A stretch of DNA of 64,000 nt, from positions 310,001 through 374,000 of the forward strand of contig CAWAPD010000003.1 in the NCBI GenBank assembly GCA_963783865.1. The letters are read 5' to 3'. Below the pieces are notes generated by a model, which ran no database searches, was not told where the DNA came from, and worked only from the letters and a program-made list of their open reading frames with translations. A program made the position numbers and the translations under genes. Source of the DNA: CAWAPD01 sp963783865 (GTDB taxonomy: Bacteria > Actinomycetota > Thermoleophilia > UBA2241). Within the stretch, counting starts at the first letter, position 1. Each line of letters starts with the position of its first letter. Below are positions 50,292 through 56,825 of this stretch, in pieces.

Positions 50292-51482
50292 ATGGCCGGC
50301 AGGACTCCATCGCGACCGGCGCCCGGCGCGGGCGGCCGGATGGCCGCCTGGATGCAGGCGCTCGAAGAGGGGCACATCACGCGGCGCCAGCTCGTCGCCA
50401 GGGCGACGGCCCTCGGGCTCTCGGCGGGCACGGTCGGCGCCTTCCTCGCGGCCTGCGGGGGAGGTTCGTCGCAGGCCGGCGCCGGCGGCGGTCCGAGCTC
50501 GTTCCCGACCACCAAGCCCGCCTCGATCGCCGTCCACAACTGGGCGGCCTACATCTCGCCCAAGTCGATCAAGCGGTTCGAGAGCGAGACCGGCATCAAG
50601 GTCGATTACTCGCTGTTCGACTCGAACGAGCAGCTCGTCGTCCAGATGCAGGCCGGCAAGGTCTACGACGTCGTCTTCCCCGAGGAGTGGGCGGCCGAGG
50701 TGCTGATCAAGGCCGGCAAGCTGCAGCCGCTCGACCTGGACCTGCTGCCGAACCTCGCCAACGTGACCGATCCCACCTTCCGCAACCCGCCCTACGACCC
50801 CGGGACCGGCGGCAAGAAGTACACCACCGTGTACATGTTCGGCACCGAGGGCTTCGCGGTGCGGATCGACAAGGTCCCCGATCCGCCCGAGAGCTGGGAG
50901 CCGCTCTACGAGGCGAAGTACAGGCAGCAGGTCTCGATGCTCGACGGCACGCGCGAGGTGCTGGGCCCGGCGCTGTTCATGGTGGGCAGCGATCCGAACT
51001 GCACCGACCAGGCGACGCTCGACAGGGCGACCACCAAGGCGATCGAGCAGAAGGAGCTGGTCACCGTCTACAACTCGAGCACGCAGGTCAACCGCATGAG
51101 GGACGGGCTGCCGTTCGTCGAGTGCTGGGACGGCGACGCCATCCAGGCGATGAACAAGATCGGGGTCAGCAAGATCCGGTACATCCTGCCGAAGGAAGGC
51201 TACAGCGTATGGGCCGACGCGCCGTCTGTCCCGGCCAACGCGCCGAGCCCGTACGGCGCCCATCTCTTCCTCGACTTCCTGATGCGGCCCGAGGTCGCCG
51301 CCGAGTGCGCCTCGTTCATCGGCTACGAGCCGGTGATCACGGCGGCCGACCCTCTGATCGGCAGCATGGTGCAGCGGGCGATGCGGCCGACCGCGGAGCA
51401 GATCGCGGGCGGCACGATGCCGCGCGACCTCGGCGACTTCACGAGCGCCTACACCAAGGCGTACGCGAAGGTCCTCGGGTAG
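50292..51482 (+). CDS. PotD/F-type polyamine-binding Tat lipoprotein, copy 2
   Basis: 396 residues from the ATG at 50292 (AAAGGA five bases upstream; ATG 50286 also in frame). It is clearly paralogous to the upstream gene along its whole length, including the twin-arginine signal ITRRQLVARATALGLSAG, lipobox LAAC and the family blocks (VHNWAAYISPKSIKRFESETGI, split VYDVVFPEEW, SPYGAHLFLDFLM). Differences cluster in the linker after the lipobox. The pair arose by tandem duplication and may have diverged in ligand. Confidence 0.9.
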   Translation: MAGRTPSRPAPGAGGRMAAWMQALEEGHITRRQLVARATALGLSAGTVGAFLAACGGGSSQAGAGGGPSSFPTTKPASIAVHNWAAYISPKSIKRFESETGIKVDYSLFDSNEQLVVQMQAGKVYDVVFPEEWAAEVLIKAGKLQPLDLDLLPNLANVTDPTFRNPPYDPGTGGKKYTTVYMFGTEGFAVRIDKVPDPPESWEPLYEAKYRQQVSMLDGTREVLGPALFMVGSDPNCTDQATLDRATTKAIEQKELVTVYNSSTQVNRMRDGLPFVECWDGDAIQAMNKIGVSKIRYILPKEGYSVWADAPSVPANAPSPYGAHLFLDFLMRPEVAAECASFIGYEPVITAADPLIGSMVQRAMRPTAEQIAGGTMPRDLGDFTSAYTKAYAKVLG

Positions 51483-51499
51483 TAGACGCGGATGCGGTC

Positions 51500-51536
51500 G
51501 GGGCGGGGGCGGCGCCGCAGGCGCCGCCCCCGCCCC
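51500..51536. terminator. G+C hairpin between convergent genes
   Basis: A perfect 17-bp stem (51500-51516 with 51520-51536), loop GCA, followed by TTCT. It serves both the second binding-protein gene and the EamA gene. Confidence 0.78.
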
Positions 51537-51538
51537 TT

Positions 51539-52465
51539 CTAGTGTTGCACCAGGGCCAGGGCCACGCCGGCGATCGTGACCGCGCAGCCGGCGGCCACCC
51601 GGCCTCCGATCCGTTCGCGCAGGAACACGGCCCCGCCGACGATGGCGAAGACCGGCGCCGTGGCGATCACGAGCGTCGTGAGGACGGCGCCGATGTGCTC
51701 GATCAGCAGGTAGAACAGCACCGAGAACACGGCGTTCAGGAACCCCGCGCCGGCGAGCAGCCACCAGGCGAGCCGGCGCTCACGGCCGTGGAGCGGCCGC
51801 GTGAACAGCGAGTCGCGGCGGCGGACCACGAACGGCAGGAGCAGCGCCACACCGAACAGCTCGCCGGCCAGCATCATCGTGGTCGTCGCGCCGCCGTTCG
51901 CCTCCTCGGCCAGGGCGATCAGCACGGGGCCGAGGCCCCAGCCGGCGGCCGTGACCAGCGACAGCGCGACCACCACGGCCGGTGAAGCCGTGCCCCGCGC
52001 CGGTATCGCGCCCTCGAGCACCTGCGCGTGCGCCTCCGGCTTGGCGCCGAGATAGCGGGAGATGATCACGACGCCGCCCACGGCGACCACCAGGCCGGCC
52101 ACCGTCAGGTGGCCGAGCGTGGCGCCCATCAGCACCACCGCGAACAGGGCGGTGAACAGCGGGTCGGTCCCGCTGACCGTGGCCACGACCCCCGAGCTGC
52201 CGGCGCGCAGCGCGTAGTAGTAGGCGTTGAAGGCGACCAGCCAGGTGACGATCGCCGACACGAAGATGTAGGCGGCGGCCTTGGCGCTGAGCGCGAACCC
52301 GAGAGGCCACAGGTGCAATGCCGAGAGGGGCACCGCGACGCAAGCCATGAAGGCCATGCACCATGCCAGCACGGCGAAGTTCACGTGCACGGGCTCGACG
52401 TAGTCGAGCACCTTCTTGTTCAGGACGATGACCGCGGCCCAGCAGACAGCCTCGAAGAACGCCAC
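51539..52465 (-). CDS. EamA/DMT-family transporter
   Basis: 308 residues from a GTG at 52465. Ten transmembrane helices are arranged as two EamA repeats: AVCWAAVIVLNKKVLDYVEP ... FNAYYYALRAGSSGVVATVSGTDPLFTALFAVV and GWGLGPVLIALAEE ... LFYLLIEHIGAVLTTLVIATAPVFAIVGG. DMT exporters move metabolites such as amino acids or purines; the substrate is not predictable. The start is the first available in the frame; upstream codons back to the hairpin contain no ATG, GTG or TTG. Confidence 0.88.
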   Translation of the reverse strand: MAFFEAVCWAAVIVLNKKVLDYVEPVHVNFAVLAWCMAFMACVAVPLSALHLWPLGFALSAKAAAYIFVSAIVTWLVAFNAYYYALRAGSSGVVATVSGTDPLFTALFAVVLMGATLGHLTVAGLVVAVGGVVIISRYLGAKPEAHAQVLEGAIPARGTASPAVVVALSLVTAAGWGLGPVLIALAEEANGGATTTMMLAGELFGVALLLPFVVRRRDSLFTRPLHGRERRLAWWLLAGAGFLNAVFSVLFYLLIEHIGAVLTTLVIATAPVFAIVGGAVFLRERIGGRVAAGCAVTIAGVALALVQH

Positions 52466-52512
52466 GGCGACCCAGATGGCGAAACCGGCGGAGATGAGAC
52501 GCTCCCGTTCGT

Positions 52513-52549
52513 GCCGCGCCGCCGCAGGCGCGGCGGCGCGGCCATTCTA
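52513..52549 (-). promoter_or_regulatory. -10 element and 5' hairpin of EamA gene
   Basis: Minus-strand TAGAAT (52544-52549) would start transcription near 52537, inside a perfect 13-bp hairpin (52513-52525 with 52530-52542, loop of four). The transcript would therefore begin with or within this structure. It may stabilise the mRNA or hold a regulatory site. Confidence 0.45.
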
Positions 52550-52639
52550 TCAGCTTCGTGGTTGGACGCCCGCGGCGCCCGGGGACATACTTCGGGGGCG
52601 CCGGCGCCGGCGCCCCACCACCCGACCGACGGAGTCCGG

Positions 52640-53179
52640 ATGAACACCAGCGTACGCGGCACCAGCCTCGAGATCGTGGTCGACGACATCCTCGCCCTCA
52701 GCGTCGACGGGATCGTGACGACGGCCGGCGTGGACCTCGCGATGGCGTCCGGCGCCGGGGCGGCGATCAAGGCGGCCGGCGGCGAGACGATCGAGCGCGA
52801 GGCGATGCTGCAGGCGCCGGTCCGGCCGGGCGACGCCGTGCCCACGACCGGAGGCACGCTGGGGGCCAGATGGGTGATCCACGTGGCGCTGGCGGGCGCG
52901 CCCGACGCCGCCCTGGTGGCGCGGGCGACCTGGAGGCTCCTGGAGGTCGCCGACAGGGTCGGCGTGCGCTCGCTCGCCGTGCCGTGGCTGGGTGCCGACC
53001 CCGGCTCGGGCGACGGGGGAGTGCCGCCGTATGCGTGCGCCAGCATCGTGGTGACGCGCACCCGCGACTACCTCGAACATCAGCGCCGCACGGGCCTGCG
53101 GCGGATCGTGTTCTGCGCGTCGGACGCGGTGACCAGGGCGGCCCTCGGGAACGCGCTGGCCGGCTCGACCCGCATCTAG
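52640..53179 (+). CDS. Macro-domain-like protein with altered ligand loop
   Basis: 179 residues, ATG with GGAGTCC upstream. The order of elements fits macro (ADP-ribose-binding) domains: EIVVDDILALSVDGIV, an A-G-A-A-I-K-A-A-G segment, GDAVPTTGGTLGARWVIHVAL and the C-terminal SLAVPWLGADPGSGDGGVPP loop. The catalytic N-A-A-N signature of active de-ADP-ribosylases reads TTAGVD here, so the key Asn residues are absent. It may bind a ligand without hydrolysis. It is 69 bases upstream of an ornithine-cyclodeaminase-like gene. Confidence 0.75.
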   Translation: MNTSVRGTSLEIVVDDILALSVDGIVTTAGVDLAMASGAGAAIKAAGGETIEREAMLQAPVRPGDAVPTTGGTLGARWVIHVALAGAPDAALVARATWRLLEVADRVGVRSLAVPWLGADPGSGDGGVPPYACASIVVTRTRDYLEHQRRTGLRRIVFCASDAVTRAALGNALAGSTRI

Positions 53180-53248
53180 CGCCCCGGCGTCGGCGGCTCC
53201 GGCCAGGCGGCGGGACCCGTCGTTCACCCGGTATAGACTGCGCTCGCC

Positions 53249-54229
53249 ATGACCGCTTCGCTCCTGTACCTCAGCCGCGCCGACATCGAGTCGCTCGCCC
53301 TTCCCGTGGCCGACGTCGTCGACGCCGTCGAGGAGAGCTTCCGGCGGCGCGGTCTGGGCCAGGTGCAGCTGCCCCCGAAGATCGGGGTGACCGGCGCCGG
53401 CGGCGCGTTCGCGCACGCGATGCCGGCCGCGGTGCCGGCCGCCGGCGCCCTCGGCGTCAAGTGGGTGGCCGCCTTTCCCGGCAATCCGGCCCTGGGGCTG
53501 CCGACGATCAGCGGGCTCGTCGTGCTGAGCGACCCGCGGACCGGGCTGCCGCTGGCCGCGATGGAGGCGGCGCTGATCACCGCCCTGCGGACCGGCGCCA
53601 GCGCTGCCGTGGCGGCGCGTCACCTCTGCGCGCCCGGCGCCGAGACGATCGGCGTGCTGGGCTGCGGCGTGCAGGGGCGCAGCAGCGTGCGCGCCCTGGC
53701 GACGGTGCTGCCGCGGTTACGGCGCGTGCAGTGTCACGACCTGGTCGCCGGAGCGGCGCGGGCCTTTATCGGCGAGCTGGCGGCCGACATGCCGGCCGTG
53801 GAGTTCGACGTCGCAGAGGCGCCGGCGGCGGTCGCCGCCGGCGCCTCTCTCGTGCTGACGGCGATCTCGATGGTCGAGGGCGTGGCACCGCCGCTGGGCG
53901 GCGGTCTGCTCGAGCGCGGCGGCCTCGCCGTCGCGCTCGACTACGACGCGGCCTGGTCGGCGGCGGCGATGGCGGAGTGCGAGCGCTTCGTGTGCGACGA
54001 CCGCGAGTCGACCCTGGCGACCAGGGCCCAGGGCGGGCGCCTCGCCGGCATCCCCGCGATCGACGCCGACCTGGGGGAGATCGCCGCCGGCCTGCGACCC
54101 GGCCGCGAGCGCGACGACGCGCGCATCTTCTGCATGAACCTGGGGATCGCGACCCACGACGTGATCACCGCGCGGCTCGTCTACGACCGGGCGCGCGCGG
54201 CCGGCGTGGGCATCGATCTGCCGCTCTGA
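53249..54229 (+). CDS. Ornithine cyclodeaminase/mu-crystallin family protein
   Basis: 326 residues. The N-terminal substrate domain has the catalytic-type Lys in LGVKWVAAFPGNP, and the Rossmann domain has GVLGCGVQGRSSVRAL (about 132-147) for NAD(P). The C-terminal NLGIATHDVITARLVYDRA is the family hallmark. Members include ornithine cyclodeaminase, alanine dehydrogenase and ketimine reductases, so the substrate is open. A TATAGA -10 at 53231 leaves a leader of only a few bases. It contains a rare TTA Leu codon at about 53717. Confidence 0.9.
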   Translation: MTASLLYLSRADIESLALPVADVVDAVEESFRRRGLGQVQLPPKIGVTGAGGAFAHAMPAAVPAAGALGVKWVAAFPGNPALGLPTISGLVVLSDPRTGLPLAAMEAALITALRTGASAAVAARHLCAPGAETIGVLGCGVQGRSSVRALATVLPRLRRVQCHDLVAGAARAFIGELAADMPAVEFDVAEAPAAVAAGASLVLTAISMVEGVAPPLGGGLLERGGLAVALDYDAAWSAAAMAECERFVCDDRESTLATRAQGGRLAGIPAIDADLGEIAAGLRPGRERDDARIFCMNLGIATHDVITARLVYDRARAAGVGIDLPL

Positions 54230-54252
54230 AGCAGTCTCGGCGCGATCCGGCC

Positions 54253-54290
54253 GCGGGCCGGTCCGCGCCGGCCCCGACGGACCGGCCCGC
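54253..54290. terminator. Hairpin between convergent genes
   Basis: GCGGGCCGGTCCG (54253-54265) pairs with CGGACCGGCCCGC (54278-54290), loop of 12. It ends one base before the stop of the DUF1786 gene on the other strand. Confidence 0.72.
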
Positions 54291-55334
54291 CTAGACCCCG
54301 AAGCGGCGCTCGAAGGCGCGCACCAGCCCGACGGGACCGGTCAGCATCATGTCGCCGTAGGGCGTGGGGAACCTCACCGGGAGCCCGGAGTGCGCGAGCA
54401 GCGCGCGCCGCGGCCCGGTGACGAGCAGGGGAAGGCCGGCGGGTACGGGGGCCGCCAGGGCCGCGCCGTGCCCGCCGGCCTCCCTCACCTCGTCGCCGGG
54501 CAGGTCGCCGGCCAGGAAACGCCGCAGCAGCATCTCGAGCGACGCCGGGTCGAGCCGCCGGGTGTGGTCCTCGTACACCCCGGCGATGCGCCCGCCCAGG
54601 GCGACGGCGCAGATCGTGTGGCCGTTGCCGGCGTTGACGAGCACGGCGTCGCCGTCGGGGTCGTCCATGGCCCCCAGCAGGGCAGCCGGACCCGTGTCGG
54701 CGGCCGTCACTCGCGGCAACGCAGCGAGCGAGTGGGCCGCCGCCGTCATCCGCGTCAGCTCGACCGGGATCTCGTCGCTCGTGTAGAACAGCTCGTCGAC
54801 GCGCAGGCGCGCCGCCAGCGCCCTCTCCCACAACTCGAACCGGAGGGCGCGGTTGGAGCCGCCGGGGTTGAAGCCGTGGTCCTGCACGGCGACGCAGCCC
54901 GCGTCGAACCGGGTGCCCACGCCCAGGTCGTCGAGCGCGTGCGCCAGCATCGGCAGGTCCAGGTCGCCGCAGCGGACCTCGGTCGCTCCCGACCGGACGG
55001 CCGCGGTCACCTCGTCGTCGCCGATCAGCCCTACCCCGTGGTCCCGCACGCGGTCCAGGTCGTCGGCGAACGTCAGTGCGGCCTGTTCGGTGGCGAGGAA
55101 GTCGAGCCCGGCGGCCAGGTGGTCGCGCATGGCCGCCGTCGACGGCCCGCCGCCCATGGTGGGCCCGTAGAAGACGACGCGACTGCCTGCGGCCGTCGCG
55201 TCCCTGATCTGGCGCGCCACGACCTGCGTACGGGAAGGCACGACCAGCTTGACCGGGTCCTCGCCCGCTCGTCCGGGCTCGTGGATCAGGATGTCGGTCG
55301 TGCCCTGGCCGACGTCGGCGGCGAGCAGGCGCAA
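54291..55334 (-). CDS. DUF1786 protein, ASKHA-like
   Basis: 347 residues from a TTG at 55334, four bases after the upstream gene's stop. The N-terminus LLAADVGQGTTDILIHEPG has the phosphate-1 loop pattern of the actin/Hsp70/sugar-kinase fold; further blocks are YGPTMGGGPST, VQDHGFNPGGSNRALRFELWE and VLVNAGNGHTICAVALGG. This fits DUF1786, a family of unknown function sometimes annotated near pyruvate-formate-lyase activating genes. It is translationally coupled to the polyprenol mannosyltransferase gene, an association I cannot explain. Confidence 0.8.
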   Translation of the reverse strand: MRLLAADVGQGTTDILIHEPGRAGEDPVKLVVPSRTQVVARQIRDATAAGSRVVFYGPTMGGGPSTAAMRDHLAAGLDFLATEQAALTFADDLDRVRDHGVGLIGDDEVTAAVRSGATEVRCGDLDLPMLAHALDDLGVGTRFDAGCVAVQDHGFNPGGSNRALRFELWERALAARLRVDELFYTSDEIPVELTRMTAAAHSLAALPRVTAADTGPAALLGAMDDPDGDAVLVNAGNGHTICAVALGGRIAGVYEDHTRRLDPASLEMLLRRFLAGDLPGDEVREAGGHGAALAAPVPAGLPLLVTGPRRALLAHSGLPVRFPTPYGDMMLTGPVGLVRAFERRFGV

Positions 55335-55338
55335 GGTC

Positions 55339-56073
55339 TCAGCGGGGCAGGGCGGGCACCGCGCGGCCGCCGAAGCGCAGACGCCACACGTTGACCATCG
55401 CCTCGAGCACGATGTCGTTGGACATCTTCGACTCGCCGACCTTGCGGTCGACGAAGATGATGGGCAGCTCGACGATCTTGAAGCCGAGCTGGTAGGCGCG
55501 ATACGTCATCTCGATCTGGAAGCCGTAGCCCTTGGTGTCGATGGAGTCGAGGTCGATCGTCTCGAGAACGTGCCGGCGGAAGCACTTGAACCCGCCGGTC
55601 AGGTCGTGGAACGGCAGCCCGAGGACGAGCTGCGCGTACAGGCAGCCGCCGCGGCTGATCACCTTGCGCGCCGGCGTCCAGTTCTCGACGCCGCCGCCCC
55701 TGACGTAGCGCGATCCCAGCACCAGGTCGGCGCCGTCCTCGACACGTCGCACGAAGTGGGGGAGGTAGCTGGCGTCGTGCGAGAGGTCGGCATCCATCTC
55801 GAAGAGGAGGTCGGCGCCCTGGGCGAGGGCATGCCGGAACCCGGCTATGTACGCCTTGCCGAGGCCCTCCTTGCCGGCGCGGTGCAGCACCTCCACGTCG
55901 GGACGTGTCGCCGCCAGCTCGTCGGCCAGAGCGCCGGTGCCGTCGGGCGAGTCGTCGTCGACGATCAGCGTCCGTAGCTGCAGGCCGTTGCCGTCCGCGG
56001 CCTCGCGTATCCTGTCGAGCGCGTGGCGCAGGTTGTCGCGTTCGTTGTAGGTGGGCAGCACGACGACGTTCAT
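55339..56073 (-). CDS. Polyprenol-monophosphomannose synthase (DPM1-like)
   Basis: 244 residues. The GT2 fold shows VVVLPTYNERDNL at the N-terminus, IVDDDSPDGTG, the D-x-D region EMDADLSHD (about 93-101) and the DPM1-type LTGGFKCFRR and GYGFQIEMTYRAYQLG. It has no C-terminal membrane helices, as in soluble mycobacterial Ppm1 catalytic domains. It transfers mannose from GDP-Man to polyprenyl phosphate for lipoglycan or protein mannosylation, complementing the PimB-like gene at 22320. TATACT eight bases before the ATG gives nearly no leader. Confidence 0.9.
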   Translation of the reverse strand: MNVVVLPTYNERDNLRHALDRIREAADGNGLQLRTLIVDDDSPDGTGALADELAATRPDVEVLHRAGKEGLGKAYIAGFRHALAQGADLLFEMDADLSHDASYLPHFVRRVEDGADLVLGSRYVRGGGVENWTPARKVISRGGCLYAQLVLGLPFHDLTGGFKCFRRHVLETIDLDSIDTKGYGFQIEMTYRAYQLGFKIVELPIIFVDRKVGESKMSNDIVLEAMVNVWRLRFGGRAVPALPR

Positions 56074-56128
56074 CGCCGCTCAGTATACCTTGGCGCGTCG
56101 CTCTGCATCTTCCACGCACGTGTCGTCA

Positions 56129-56181
56129 CGAGGGGGGTAGTACACGCAAATCTTACCCTCGAGTAGAGCCTGAGGGTTTTT
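56129..56181 (+). terminator. Terminator with U-tract and competing upstream arm (attenuator-like)
   Basis: ACCCTC (56155-56160) pairs with GAGGGT (56172-56177), followed by TTTT. An upstream CGAGGG/GGGTA stretch (56129-56139) can instead pair with TACCCTCG (56154-56161), which would prevent the terminator. It is the only textbook U-tract terminator with a competing arm in the window, and no plus-strand gene lies upstream of it. Confidence 0.5.
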
Positions 56182-56216
56182 CTGGGCGAATCGACCGAAA
56201 ACATCGGCAGGAAGGA

Positions 56217-56244
56217 TTGCATCGGCTTCGAAAACGTCTATATT
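56217..56244 (+). promoter_or_regulatory. nrdR-nrdJ promoter
   Basis: TTGCAT (56217-56222) and TATATT (56239-56244) with a 16-bp spacer. The -10 lies inside the first NrdR-like box. Transcription should begin near 56251, giving a leader of about 45 bases. Confidence 0.65.
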
Positions 56245-56280
56245 GTGACGGTCCCTCCGACAGGCCACTACATCTTGTAG
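56233..56280. promoter_or_regulatory. Tandem NrdR boxes
   Basis: Two imperfect 16-mers resembling the NrdR box (ACACWATATATWGTGT): 56233-56248, whose right half TATATTGTG matches exactly, and 56265-56280, CCACTACATCTTGTAG, matching 11 of 16. Their starts are 32 bp apart, three helical turns, as is usual for cooperative NrdR sites. Box 1 covers the -10, box 2 the start of the transcript. Confidence 0.7.
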
Positions 56281-56295
56281 AAAGAGCGATCCCGC

Positions 56296-56790
56296 ATGCG
56301 CTGTCCGTTTTGTGGAAGTGACGAGAGCAAAGTCGTCGACTCGCGCGATTCCGAGTCGAGCGACGCCACTCGCCGGCGCCGCGAGTGCCTGCATTGTGAG
56401 CGTCGCTACACCACCTACGAGCGGGTCGAGGAGACGCCGCTGCTGGTGGTCAAGCGAAACGGGTCCGAAGAGGTGTTCACGCGCGCGAAGCTGCTGAACG
56501 GGCTGCTGCGCGCCTGCGAGAAGAGGGGTATCAGCCTGGAGCGCATCGAACGCGTGGCCGACGAGATCGAAGGTGACCTGCGGCGGGAATCTGTGCAACA
56601 GGTGTCCTCGGTCGAGATCGGGGCGCGGGCGCTCCGCCAGCTGCGCGACCTGGACCGGGTGGCGTACATCCGGTTCGCGTCGGTGTACCGGCAGTTCGAA
56701 GACATCGAAGAGTTCCAGGAAGAGCTCGCGCGGCTCGAGGGGGCCGATCATGAGCCCGCCTACAGCGGGCCCTGGACGCGCGAGCAATGA
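56296..56790 (+). CDS. nrdR: Transcriptional repressor NrdR
   Basis: 164 residues. An N-terminal zinc ribbon MRCPFCGSDESKVVDSR with CLHCERRYTTYERVE, then an ATP-cone (VVKRNGSEEVFTRAKLLNGLLRACEKR) ending in VAYIRFASVYRQFED. NrdR senses dATP/ATP through the cone and represses ribonucleotide reductase genes. It is directly upstream of nrdJ, and paired boxes cover its own promoter. The last 20 residues are a lineage-specific tail. Confidence 0.97.
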   Translation: MRCPFCGSDESKVVDSRDSESSDATRRRRECLHCERRYTTYERVEETPLLVVKRNGSEEVFTRAKLLNGLLRACEKRGISLERIERVADEIEGDLRRESVQQVSSVEIGARALRQLRDLDRVAYIRFASVYRQFEDIEEFQEELARLEGADHEPAYSGPWTREQ

Positions 56791-56825
56791 GGCGAGGGGG
56801 CAGCACATGATGACGAGGGGCAGCC

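Noticed and set aside
56074..56295. B12 riboswitch upstream of nrdR-nrdJ
   Set aside because: The leader after the predicted start is only about 45 bases and no B12-box-like sequence was found.
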